A stretch of 64,000 bases of DNA from Psychrobacter glacincola. Lineage in GTDB: Bacteria; Pseudomonadota; Gammaproteobacteria; Pseudomonadales; Moraxellaceae. Where the stretch lies: NCBI RefSeq assembly GCF_904846215.1, contig NZ_CAJGZK010000018.1, positions 1 to 64,000 on the forward strand. Direction: 5' to 3'. Shown in pieces: positions 55,954 to 64,000 of the stretch (positions within the stretch are counted from its first letter, which is position 1; each line of letters starts with the position of its first letter). Below the pieces are notes generated by a model, which had not been told where the DNA came from, did no database searches, and was given only the letters and a program-made list of their open reading frames with translations. The translations under genes and the position numbers were made by a program.

Positions 55954-57615
55954 TTAGGCTAAAATGCGCCACACGACTGCCAAAATCGCTAAGAGATAAA
56001 AAATAGGTGATAGCCAACCGATCACTTGTGTCGCAATGGCTATGAAAATAGCAAATCCGGCCAGCGCCAACCAATCTCGACGACGGTCATTTAGCATATC
56101 AGCACGGATTTGTTGAATTTCCCGCAATTGACTGTCTTGACGTGATCCTTGCGCTGCAAGGCTCTGTAACCCTTGATCTAACAGTTTTGGGATATCAGTC
56201 GTTGATAATAAAATCTCAGGCAATTGCTGACGTAGCTGTTGCAAATTACGCATCGGATCGAGCTGCTCTTTAATCCAGCTGCTTAGGATTGGCTTGGCAA
56301 GTGACCAGATATCAAGATTAGGATACAAGTCGCGACCAAGTCCTTCCACGTGTACCAAGGTTTTAAGTAGTAGCATGAGTTGCGGCGGAATACTCATATG
56401 ATGGCGGCGGGCGATATCTAAAATCTGCATTAACACACCGGCAAAGTCGATATCGTTAATGGATTTTTGTAGCATCGGACCGACAGTGCGTTTCATGTCA
56501 CGCATCAAAGCATGCTTGTCGGTATTCGGCGGTATCCAACCGGCGCGGCTGACAATATCGACCATCGCCGTAAAATTATTGTTCATCACGGACAATAGCA
56601 TTCGTGCGACGATAAGCTGATCGTCTTTTGATAAGGTGCCCATGATGGCGCAATCAAGACCGATATAACGCGGCTCATGACCCAAGTCAACGGCTGCCAT
56701 ATTTGCAGTTAGGGTATTGACTGGCGGCGTCTCTACAAAGACATTGCCGGGATGCATATCAGCATGGAAAAAGTTATCACGGAATACTTGAGTAAAAAAT
56801 ATGGTTAAGCCTTTTTCTGCCAGCGCCGCACGGTCATAGCCCAACTGATCGAATACCTCAATTTGCGAGATAGGAACACCTTGGATACGCTCCATGACCA
56901 TGACGTTTTTGGTAGCATCGTACACTTCTGGCACATACATCAAGGCCGAGCCCAAAAAGTTATTGCGCATCTGCGTCGTATTGTCTGCCTCTAAGGTCAA
57001 ATCCAACTCGTTCAGCATGACTTGCCGATAGTCTTCGACGATATCGATGATATGTATGGCACGTGCGGCTTCAATACGCGCCGATGCCCAATTGGCGAGT
57101 TCTCTTAGCAATTCAAAATCTGCCACGATGGTCGTGCGAATATCAGGGCGAACCACTTTGACCACCACCTCACGACCATCATGCAGGGCTGCCGTATGGA
57201 CTTGGGCAATAGATGCTGCTGCTAAAGGCTTGATATCAAAACGCGCAAATAAAGTCTCAATAGATTGCCCAAGACCATGCTTAGTATCTTCGATTTGCAT
57301 CATAGCAACCGCAGAGTCAAAAGGTTTGACTTTATCTTGCAGTTGAATAAGTTGCGCGATAATCTCAGGTGGCATAAGGTCACGACGCGTCGAGAGTAAT
57401 TGTCCCAGCTTTAAAAAAAGCGTCCCCATATCTTCAAGCGCGTACTTAATGGCATTAGGCTGATGCTTTTTACCCCATGCCGCTGGATGCATACGGATTA
57501 AGCGCACCAAGGCTTGTAGTTGCGGCGCCTCTTCGACAGACAGGTGCGTGTCAATACGATACGTGGCGGCGATACGCCAAAGCTCAAGTAAACGGGCGCG
57601 ATGAGATAATAACAT
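55954..57615 (-). CDS. ubiB: UbiB atypical kinase-like protein of ubiquinone synthesis
   Basis: A 553-residue ADCK/ABC1-family protein needed for ubiquinone synthesis, probably as an ATPase acting on lipid intermediates. Seen are the KxGQ motif in LFLKLGQLLSTRRDLMP, the Ala-rich loop in AAASIAQVHTAALHDG, VVKVVRPDI (nucleotide Lys), the catalytic-loop FFHADMHPGNVFV and DCAIMG (DFG-like, altered). Two C-terminal membrane helices follow (WLALAGFAIFIAIATQVIGWL, IFYLLAILAVVWRIL). It is last in the ubiE-ubiJ-ubiB operon. Confidence 0.95.
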   Translation of the reverse strand: MLLSHRARLLELWRIAATYRIDTHLSVEEAPQLQALVRLIRMHPAAWGKKHQPNAIKYALEDMGTLFLKLGQLLSTRRDLMPPEIIAQLIQLQDKVKPFDSAVAMMQIEDTKHGLGQSIETLFARFDIKPLAAASIAQVHTAALHDGREVVVKVVRPDIRTTIVADFELLRELANWASARIEAARAIHIIDIVEDYRQVMLNELDLTLEADNTTQMRNNFLGSALMYVPEVYDATKNVMVMERIQGVPISQIEVFDQLGYDRAALAEKGLTIFFTQVFRDNFFHADMHPGNVFVETPPVNTLTANMAAVDLGHEPRYIGLDCAIMGTLSKDDQLIVARMLLSVMNNNFTAMVDIVSRAGWIPPNTDKHALMRDMKRTVGPMLQKSINDIDFAGVLMQILDIARRHHMSIPPQLMLLLKTLVHVEGLGRDLYPNLDIWSLAKPILSSWIKEQLDPMRNLQQLRQQLPEILLSTTDIPKLLDQGLQSLAAQGSRQDSQLREIQQIRADMLNDRRRDWLALAGFAIFIAIATQVIGWLSPIFYLLAILAVVWRILA

Positions 57616-57702
57616 GAGGTATAAGTACTCTAGATAAAGACGAAAATAGGGTAGGTGCTGTGACTAATCACAGATACTACCATCAATAATAGGATTTACT
57701 TA

Positions 57703-58407
57703 TTATTGATGAAATGAGTGATTGAGAAGATGTGCCTGCTCCTCTTTGATAGCAGCCAGTTTTGCTTCTTCACGTTCAACATCAGCGCGCAGTTTTAAGA
57801 GTTGTTGCTTAAGCTCATTTACTTCCGTCACGTCTACTGGGTCAGGCGCACTATTGCCTGCCACATCATTCGCCCAGTCACTAACATCATTAAAGGCGCG
57901 TTTGGCGCTATGACGCCAGCTGCCTTTAAGTTGCGATATCAGTAGATGCAACTGGCTCGCCATTGGCTTACCAATAAATGGCTCAAGCTGTCCGGCGACA
58001 TCAGGATCAAAGCCTGCGACCAACTGATTTAGTTGCATAAGTACTCTGTAATCGCCCTCAATAGGCAAGTTGCCTTCAGTGCCACGCATAAGATTGAGTA
58101 GCTGGGCAGGATTATCAACGGTAATAATACAATCTGGGCGGCTGTGACCAAGACGACTACGCGCCAAACTGGCTTTTTGACGCTCAGTCATATTTCCACT
58201 TTGCTCAAATACACTCTTGGTCGTCACCGGCTCAAAACGCAAACGCTCTTCGCTGAATAACACATCCAAATTTACTTCAGGCGTACCCATATTTAGGCGC
58301 AGCACTTTGCCAGCAAGGGGCGCTAAACCCGCTTTGGTAATCTCATCGCTAGCGATGGCGATATTAATCAGCTTTTCGGCACCGGCCAAAAGTAGAACAG
58401 TCAGCAT
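57703..58407 (-). CDS. ubiJ: ubiquinone biosynthesis accessory factor UbiJ
   Basis: An SCP2-domain lipid-binding protein that organises the cytosolic Ubi complex with UbiK. It has 234 residues: an N-terminal SCP2 fold (KVLRLNMGTPEVNLDVLFSEERLRFEP, then PDCIITVDNPAQLLNLM, then YRVLMQLNQLVAGFDPDVAGQLEPFIG) and a C-terminal coiled coil (ELKQQLLKLRADVEREEAKLAAIKEEQAHLL). The call relies on both the fold and its location between ubiE and ubiB. Spacing to ubiE is 111 bases and to ubiB 87. Confidence 0.9.
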   Translation of the reverse strand: MLTVLLLAGAEKLINIAIASDEITKAGLAPLAGKVLRLNMGTPEVNLDVLFSEERLRFEPVTTKSVFEQSGNMTERQKASLARSRLGHSRPDCIITVDNPAQLLNLMRGTEGNLPIEGDYRVLMQLNQLVAGFDPDVAGQLEPFIGKPMASQLHLLISQLKGSWRHSAKRAFNDVSDWANDVAGNSAPDPVDVTEVNELKQQLLKLRADVEREEAKLAAIKEEQAHLLNHSFHQ

Positions 58408-58518
58408 AAGGCTCTCGCATAGTCAGTTGAGCGCCTTAAAAGAGCGCATTATTTATAAAGGTTTATTGCCATCACTTCATATGATGGTATTTTTATGGCT
58501 ATGGGTTTTAACTTAATC

Positions 58519-59613
58519 TTAAGCTTTAAAGCCGCGATGGACAGCGACGATGCCAGCTGTCAGATTGTGATAATCACAATTTTCAAAGCCGGCTTGCTGC
58601 ATCATTTGCTTTAATGTTTGCTGATCAGGGTGCATACGAATCGACTCTGCCAGATACTGATAGCTCTCAGCATCATTAGCAATCAGCTTGCCCATAATCG
58701 GTAGGGCAGTGAACGAGTATAAGTCATAAGCTTTGGACAATGGCTCAAAAATCGGTTTTGAGAACTCAAGTACCAATAAGCGCCCACCTGGCTTCAGCAC
58801 ACGGTACATCGATTTTAACGCCGCATCTTTGTCCGTGACATTACGCAAACCAAAGCTGATGGTCAGCAGATCAAAGCTATTATCATCAAATGGCGCTAGG
58901 GTTTCAGCATTGGCAAGGACAAATTCAACGTTGTTACAGCCCGCATTAATCAAGCGCTCACGGCCAACTTCTAACATTGCCGCATTGATATCAGACAATA
59001 CGACTTTACCGTTGCGACCGACTTCACGGCTAAAGACTTTGGCCAAATCACCTGTACCGCCAGCGATATCTAATACATGTTGACCGGCACGCACGCCAGA
59101 CAAACTGATGGCATAACGCTTCCATAAGCGATGAATACCAAATGACATCAAGTCATTCATGATGTCGTATTTTTTGGCGACAGAGGTGAACACATCAGCC
59201 ACACGCGCTTGCTTTTCTGCTTTATTAACGGTCTTATAACCAAAATGCGTTTCTTCATTGCCATCGGTATCTGACGTATGCGGATTATTAATGTCATCAC
59301 GTTGGTTAAAAAGCGTTTGTTTAGTGCCGGTATTCGTCTGTGCAGCGTTATTTGCGCTACTGTTATGGGTGCGATTTTCAGTATGGTGATTTGACATAGT
59401 GGTTTGTTGACCTTGTGGCGTTCCTATGGGTAAATCCTCAACGTGCGTAAAGTCATTGTTATCAATACTATTAACATTATGAGCATTTGCCGTCGTGTTT
59501 TGCAGGGCTTTTACTTGAGCGGTGATATCTTGGCTATTAGTGATACTGTCTTGAACCAATTTATCTTGTATATGGCCATTGGTCGTCGTTTTATTATTTA
59601 CATGATCAGTCAT
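58519..59613 (-). CDS. ubiE: UbiE C-methyltransferase with long N-terminal extension
   Basis: A SAM-dependent methyltransferase of ubiquinone (and menaquinone, where present) synthesis. Residues about 120-364 are standard Ubi[43 protein letters not shown], motif [33 protein letters not shown] and [15 protein letters not shown]. The first roughly 120 residues are a Thr/Asn/Asp-rich, probably disordered extension absent from E. coli UbiE (251 aa). AGGACA lies before this ATG; an internal ATG at codon 73 is an alternative. First gene of the ubi operon. Confidence 0.94.
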   Translation of the reverse strand: MTDHVNNKTTTNGHIQDKLVQDSITNSQDITAQVKALQNTTANAHNVNSIDNNDFTHVEDLPIGTPQGQQTTMSNHHTENRTHNSSANNAAQTNTGTKQTLFNQRDDINNPHTSDTDGNEETHFGYKTVNKAEKQARVADVFTSVAKKYDIMNDLMSFGIHRLWKRYAISLSGVRAGQHVLDIAGGTGDLAKVFSREVGRNGKVVLSDINAAMLEVGRERLINAGCNNVEFVLANAETLAPFDDNSFDLLTISFGLRNVTDKDAALKSMYRVLKPGGRLLVLEFSKPIFEPLSKAYDLYSFTALPIMGKLIANDAESYQYLAESIRMHPDQQTLKQMMQQAGFENCDYHNLTAGIVAVHRGFKA

Positions 59614-59691
59614 CGCGGTGTCCTATGATTTATTTTTATGCTTGTTTTTAGTCAGATAAAATACTAAGAGTTGTTGAGACAATGGCTCTTA

Positions 59692-60402
59692 TCATACACC
59701 AAACGTAGCGGGCTTACCGCCCTTATCCGTGGCATGCACTTCATCAATAACTTCAAGCTCGCGCGCGCAAAACGGTTCAATAAAGCTGCTCACACTTTTT
59801 AAGGGTTTCATGGCTTTAAAGCCTGAATCGATAAAGTCGTAAAGCGGCTGGAAGTTATAGCGATAGGCTGCGCCTTTAGCCATCGCAAAGGCTTTTTTGA
59901 GCATAAATGAATTCAGGTCTTTATCGGTACGATAGCAAACGTCTTTTAAATTATGGATCTGTACGCGGCGCTCATCAGCTTCATCGACCGTACGGTAAGC
60001 GAGCAGCATATTTTCTTCATTGACCGTTAGCTCTTGTTCGAGTAGCCACTGCGCCAAATGCAAGTCGAGCTCAATCGCCAATATAGACGCTTGAATGCCC
60101 ATACTGCCAGCTTCTAAAGATGACTCTTTGGCAAGACGCTCAAGTTTCTTGGCTTTAGGGAGAATGCGTCCTAATTGTTCTGCCAATACTTTAAATTCAT
60201 CACCACCATATAGCTGCGTCAAAAAGTAATCTGCCATTAGCTGGTTCTTTGGTTGTTCAAACAGTGCGCTGTGCGTACGTTTAATACGGGCTTGTTGCCA
60301 TGACTGTACTTCATGGAGCTTTTTATTCAACGCCGCGTCTTCATGATGCGGCAGCGCCCAAAAGCGGTTTAGGTGCTGTTGTAAATTGGCTAAAGCAGAC
60401 AT
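59692..60402 (-). CDS. FFLEELY-motif protein, function unknown
   Basis: A 236-residue soluble, mostly helical protein with a YFLTQLYGGDEF segment (residues about 59-70), which matches the recalled FFLEELY-motif family of Moraxellaceae and related bacteria. Other marks are IRVQ-like helices, LDLHLAQWLLEQELTVNEENM, and DVCYRTDKDLNSFML. No signal peptide or membrane segment. I know no assigned function. It is 78 bases upstream of ubiE on the same strand and might be co-transcribed. Confidence 0.75.
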   Translation of the reverse strand: MSALANLQQHLNRFWALPHHEDAALNKKLHEVQSWQQARIKRTHSALFEQPKNQLMADYFLTQLYGGDEFKVLAEQLGRILPKAKKLERLAKESSLEAGSMGIQASILAIELDLHLAQWLLEQELTVNEENMLLAYRTVDEADERRVQIHNLKDVCYRTDKDLNSFMLKKAFAMAKGAAYRYNFQPLYDFIDSGFKAMKPLKSVSSFIEPFCARELEVIDEVHATDKGGKPATFGV

Positions 60403-60756
60403 GGCAGGTCATCCTATAAAAATAATAATAGTCATCAAGTTGATAATAAAAAATGGATAATAAGGGGGCTGGTTAGCGCTAATTTTTCTACTTATTAGGC
60501 AGCTATTAAACCATGCTCTCAAGATTTTGTTCACCTTAAAAGAAAATAAGGCAGAATACAAATGCCAAACTGTTACATATCGCGATTACTCAGCTCTTTT
60601 AGGTGGTCAATTTATAAGACTTTATAACACAAATTACATAGCCACGTTATTTACCAGATGAGCGCAGTGCTATGATAAAACAACTTAGCTATTTTAGACG
60701 ATTATTTTAATCAATTATTTGATAACACTTTTGATAACACTATAGTGAGCATAGAC
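60403..60756. other. divergent promoter region
   Basis: About 350 bases without a gene, between the FFLEELY-motif gene and pap. AT-rich. GATAACACTTTTGATAACACT near 60721 is a short direct repeat of about 11 bases. Confidence 0.4.
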
Positions 60757-62490
60757 ATGAGCAAAAAAAATAATAAAACAGATATAAAGTCAGCAAAAGA
60801 TACGAGCGCGCCATTTAATGAGCAAGTCGTCGAGCAGTATCTCAGGCCCAATCCTTTGAGCAAATTTTCAATGGATGAAGATACGCTGCGATTGGCATTG
60901 GTTACCGCCCAGTTTGCGCTGCGAGCGACGCGCCAGCCAGCAGCTCCCAGCACTGATAAGGCCGTTGGGCTATTGGTATTGGTCAATGGCATGGAGCAGG
61001 CAGGCAAGGGCACTGCGGTAACGCAATTGCGTCAGTGGGTCGATCCACGCCTGCTTAAGGTTGAAGCGACCATCGGGTACTGTCCCTTAGCGCACCAACC
61101 AATTTGGCAGACACATACCAAAGCCATGCCGCGCCACGGTGATGTGATGGTGTATTTTGGTAACTGGTATGCTGACTTGCTCTACAACGTGATGCGCATG
61201 GCAACCCTAGAGAGTGAAAAGTCAGCAAAAGGTAAGAAGCATACGGATATTGAAGCGCTACCAATTGGTCAATGGCAAGACTATTTACGCCAGCAGTTGG
61301 CGGAGCTACAAGCTTTTGAGCAAGACCTTGTGGCAAATCAAACCAAGCTGCTAAAGTGCTGGTTTCATGTCGATATCGAGACTTTACAGGCAAGGCTAAA
61401 TGATGATGAGCCAGATCCGAAATTTTTGTATCAGATTGATTGGCATGATATGGCGATAGTGGCTAAGTTTAATGAGGTTGCTGCAAGTCTACTACACCAG
61501 CAAGGCGATTGGATTATTATCGATGGCGCAGATAAGTCACAAGCGGCCATGCATTTTTGTCATGAAGTCCTGCATGCGATGCAAACGGCGTTGGTCAGCA
61601 GCCACGTAGAAAGCCGTGCAGAATCAGACCAAGCACAAGATTCAAACGATACTCACAATACTCACAATACTCACAATACTCACAATACTCACAATACTCA
61701 CGATACTCACGATACTCACGATCACCAAGTAGGCTCTCAAGCAGTAAAGTTTGAACCAGTAAAAATACCTAAGGTACTGATCGATATTGATGATTCAGAT
61801 ATTGATAAATCTGACTACAATGACGCATTGGCTAAGAAACAGTCGCGTTTGGCAGAATTGCTACGTGCGCGTCAAGGTCAGCATGTGGTATTTGCTTTTG
61901 AAGGTATGGATGCAGCGGGAAAGGGCGGCGCTATCAAAAGATTGGTAGCGCCACTTGATCCACGCGAATATCAAATTTATAACATTGGCGCGCCCATGTT
62001 ATATGAGCTACAACATCCCTATTTGTGGCGTTTTTGGCAAAAGCTTCCAAACGAGCAAACAGACCGCATCAGCCGTGTCGGTATTTTTGATCGTACTTGG
62101 TATGGGCGTGTCTTGGTAGAGCGTATCGAAGGCTTTGCTACTGACGATGAGTGGCAGCGTGCTTATGATGAAATCAACCGCTTTGAGGCCGCTTTAGTAG
62201 CGTCAGGTACCTTGGTCATTAAGTACTGGCTTGCTATCGATAAAAATGAGCAGCTTAAACGTTTTGAGGCGCGCGAAGAGACTGCTTATAAACAATTCAA
62301 ATTAACTGATGACGATTGGCGCAACCGCGATAAATGGTCGGATTATGTACAATCTGCCGCCGATATGCTGGCACGTACAGATACCAAAGATGCCCCTTGG
62401 TGTGTCATCGCCAATAATGATAAGCGCCAAGTACGTTTAGAGGTTCTAGATCATGCTATCGAGCAGCTCTCTATTAATCTATATGGTTAA
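60757..62490 (+). CDS. pap: polyphosphate:AMP phosphotransferase (double PPK2 domain)
   Basis: It makes ADP from AMP using polyphosphate, as in Acinetobacter johnsonii Pap. The 577-residue protein has two PPK2 domains: the N-terminal with P-loop NGMEQAGKGTAV and the C-terminal with EGMDAAGKGGAIKRL, then IYNIGAPM, WRFWQKLP, IFDRTWYGRVLVERIEGF and KYWLAIDKNEQLKRFE. A His/Thr/Asn linker made of 9-bp tandem repeats joins them (61648-61719). The N-terminal P-loop variant suggests it may be structural. ATG 60757 used; GTG 60745 possible. The stop codon lies inside a family A repeat. Confidence 0.93.
   Translation: MSKKNNKTDIKSAKDTSAPFNEQVVEQYLRPNPLSKFSMDEDTLRLALVTAQFALRATRQPAAPSTDKAVGLLVLVNGMEQAGKGTAVTQLRQWVDPRLLKVEATIGYCPLAHQPIWQTHTKAMPRHGDVMVYFGNWYADLLYNVMRMATLESEKSAKGKKHTDIEALPIGQWQDYLRQQLAELQAFEQDLVANQTKLLKCWFHVDIETLQARLNDDEPDPKFLYQIDWHDMAIVAKFNEVAASLLHQQGDWIIIDGADKSQAAMHFCHEVLHAMQTALVSSHVESRAESDQAQDSNDTHNTHNTHNTHNTHNTHDTHDTHDHQVGSQAVKFEPVKIPKVLIDIDDSDIDKSDYNDALAKKQSRLAELLRARQGQHVVFAFEGMDAAGKGGAIKRLVAPLDPREYQIYNIGAPMLYELQHPYLWRFWQKLPNEQTDRISRVGIFDRTWYGRVLVERIEGFATDDEWQRAYDEINRFEAALVASGTLVIKYWLAIDKNEQLKRFEAREETAYKQFKLTDDDWRNRDKWSDYVQSAADMLARTDTKDAPWCVIANNDKRQVRLEVLDHAIEQLSINLYG
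61648..61719 (+). repeat. 9-bp tandem repeat, eight units, inside pap
   Basis: Units read GATACTCAC or AATACTCAC without interruption, eight times, then decay at GATCACC. In frame they encode (D/N)TH repeats, so gain or loss of units keeps the frame. Confidence 0.95.
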
Positions 62491-62619
62491 AATATCTCAA
62501 AAACGCTACGGTGCTGCTGGTATAAATTTTTTGCAGCCTCTGTCTGCATAGGCACAGCAAGCAAGAAAAATTAATATCAGCAGTACTTGATGTATCGATA
62601 TTACTTTTCTCTGACGATA
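62482..62619 (+). repeat. family A palindromic repeat, copy 5 (138 bp)
   Basis: Same orientation and nearly the same sequence as copies 1 and 2. The left end TATGGTTAAAATATC overlaps the last codons of pap, so its TTAA supplies the pap TAA stop (62488-62490). The right end is TGACGATA. Arms GGTGCTGCTGGTAT and ATATCAGCAGTACT flank the core. Confidence 0.85.
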
Positions 62620-63245
62620 GTATTAAATTGTCGCTGTTTTCTCTTGAATTGACTATTGCAATCGAAGCGTATCGTGGTTAAAAATAATCCTATAATGTTT
62701 GATCTAAGCTGCCTATTTCTTAAATCTTATATTCACAGTTACAAATTTTGTAATATCATCATGCATTATGCGTCTATATTTAATATAATAGGCGCGTAAT
62801 GAGCGTTGCTATCTATCAAAATAGCTTGGTCTGCTGTTTATTTGTCTTTAATATCAATATATTATTCACGATAAATAGGTTGCATAGAAAAACGCTATTA
62901 GCATTAAAACGTAAGCCGCAAGATGCTTTAATCAGACGATTTGGCAATATGACTTGCGGCTTTATGACATTTTTACTTATGCGTTTTATCTTAGTTGCTG
63001 ACTGTCGTTAACCTAAGATACCTATTCGCAAGCGGCTATAACCACTCAGATAAAATAATAAAGAGTGTTTAGACAGCTGTTTCAACACTGTATTCTAAAA
63101 TCGTATGTCAAAGCAATATATTGCGCGTATTTATCGTAATTTTGGATTTGCATGGTAAGAATCACACCATCAATAGCCGCGCAATGTCATTAATCGTCAT
63201 TAATTGTCAATAATTTCAATCAGCTTACGCAGGACTTATCAACGT
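62620..63245 (+). other. intergenic region pap / pit with hairpin
   Basis: About 625 bases without a convincing gene. AAGCCGCAAG (62913-62922) is complementary to CTTGCGGCTT (62953-62962) over a 30-base loop, followed by a weak T-rich stretch. It could be a terminator or part of a small RNA. The rest is AT-rich and should contain the pit promoter. Confidence 0.4.
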
Positions 63246-64000
63246 ATGGGTATTAGCAGCAGCTCTACAGAACCAAAAAAATCAGTCGGCTCTATGAAAG
63301 TCAATCTATTTTTTGCTATTTTAATGATTGGAATGACCGCCTACTTTTTGTGGTGGGGTCTAGATTACACCATGCGTCAGCAGACATCGCTGTTTGTTGT
63401 CGCCACGGCCTTTGGTGTTTTCATGGCATTCAATATCGGCGGTAATGACGTCGCCAACTCCTTTGGCACTTCAGTCGGTGCAGGTACGTTAACCATCCCA
63501 CAAGCATTGGGTGTTGCGGCGATATTCGAAGTATCAGGTGCCGTGCTGGCAGGCGGTGAAGTGACCGATACGATTCGGAGCGGTATTGTCGATTTGGACG
63601 GTTTATCGGTGACACCTAACCAGTTCATCTATGTCATGCTTTCAGCGCTCATCGCTGCCGCATTTTGGCTGTTGTTTGCCACCAAAAAGGGTCTGCCAGT
63701 TTCGACCACACACGCGATTATTGGCGGTATAGTTGGTAGCTCCATTGTATTGGGTATCACTTTAGGTGGTACTGAAATGGCATTATCCACGGTGAATTGG
63801 GGCAAGATTGGCACGATCGCCATCTCTTGGGTTCTGTCACCGCTATTAGGCGGCGTTTTGTCTTATCTGTTATATGGACAGATTAAGAAAAATATCATTG
63901 AGTATAATGATAGAACAGAGGCGCATATTGCCACGCTAAAAGAAACTAAAAAGACGTTAAAGCAAACGCATAAAGAGTATTTGGATGGTTTGACCGAGTC
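63246..64000 (+). CDS. pit: inorganic phosphate transporter, PiT family (cut by window edge)
   Basis: An integral membrane phosphate transporter; only the first 251 codons are in the window. Seen are membrane helices (LFFAILMIGMTAYFLWWGL, FVVATAFGVFMAFNI), the PiT signatures GGNDVANSFGTSVGAG and GLPVSTTHAIIGGIVG, and a charged cytoplasmic loop starting KKNIIEYNDRTEAHIATL. The start ATG at 63246 lacks a strong ribosome site, but the frame matches the family from near its start. It lies downstream of pap, linking phosphate import and polyphosphate use. Confidence 0.92.
   Translation, partial: MGISSSSTEPKKSVGSMKVNLFFAILMIGMTAYFLWWGLDYTMRQQTSLFVVATAFGVFMAFNIGGNDVANSFGTSVGAGTLTIPQALGVAAIFEVSGAVLAGGEVTDTIRSGIVDLDGLSVTPNQFIYVMLSALIAAAFWLLFATKKGLPVSTTHAIIGGIVGSSIVLGITLGGTEMALSTVNWGKIGTIAISWVLSPLLGGVLSYLLYGQIKKNIIEYNDRTEAHIATLKETKKTLKQTHKEYLDGLTE

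Noticed and set aside
61648..61719. Short regular repeats that could look like a CRISPR array
   Set aside because: The units are 9 bp, contiguous, without spacers, and lie in frame inside pap; there are no cas genes.
62799..63011. 70-codon plus-strand ORF between pap and pit
   Set aside because: No ribosome site, unusual composition, and part of it lies over the AAGCCGCAAG/CTTGCGGCTT hairpin; nothing resembles a known protein.

Overview
The window looks like a stretch of chromosome from a gammaproteobacterium of the family Moraxellaceae, most likely Psychrobacter. I base this on gene content and order recalled from that group (hisZ-purA, then rlmN-pilF-rodZ-ispG-hisS-yfgM-bamB-der, a double-domain polyphosphate:AMP phosphotransferase, pilS/pilR, an FFLEELY-motif protein) and on the moderate, AT-leaning composition. 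No database search was possible, so the genus is an inference.

The left end (1-3.3 kb) is accessory DNA. A truncated IS5-type transposase and its terminus lie beside a two-gene minus-strand cassette: a DUF4910 aminopeptidase-like protein and an AAC(3)-fold N-acetyltransferase, both typical of surface-polysaccharide loci. The decayed remnant of a second IS5-family transposase follows. From folD (3.4 kb) rightwards nearly everything is core housekeeping: folD, psiE, corA, hisZ, purA and ndk (3-11 kb); a long collinear block rlmN, pilF, rodZ, ispG, hisS, yfgM, bamB, der and a sensor kinase (11-23 kb); then dacC, surE, nlpD, mltB, lpxH, ppiB and glnS (23-33 kb). After these come a small PLD-type protein, a 1-Cys peroxiredoxin, a GST, a META/DUF4377 lipoprotein, ruvC, fxsA, 6S RNA, gpmI and ctpA (33-43 kb). 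Pilus regulators pilR/pilS with a GacA/UvrY-like regulator, a PBP7-type endopeptidase, thiE, a DksA-like protein, pgk, fba, ruvA and ruvB fill 43-56 kb. The window ends with the ubiquinone operon ubiE-ubiJ-ubiB, an FFLEELY-motif protein, a polyphosphate:AMP phosphotransferase and the start of a Pit phosphate transporter.

The genes fall into coherent functions: cell-envelope maturation (rodZ, bamB, dacC, pbpG, nlpD, mltB, lpxH, ctpA), glycolysis (gpmI, pgk, fba), Holliday-junction processing (ruvA, ruvB, ruvC), type IV pilus assembly and control (pilF, pilS, pilR), ubiquinone synthesis, and phosphate/polyphosphate metabolism (psiE, pap, pit).

The most notable non-coding features are dispersed palindromic repeats. 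Five near-complete copies (137-142 bp) and two diverged copies of one family, here called family A, have TATAGTCA-like ends and usually sit within a few bases of a stop codon; one copy supplies the stop codon of pap. A single 105-bp element after ndk resembles neisserial Correia elements in length, ends and internal sequence. A 132-bp element with 24-bp inverted ends and a clean 8-bp target duplication lies directly beside a family A copy. A 6S RNA gene that no ORF call reveals is on the minus strand at 39.0-39.2 kb.
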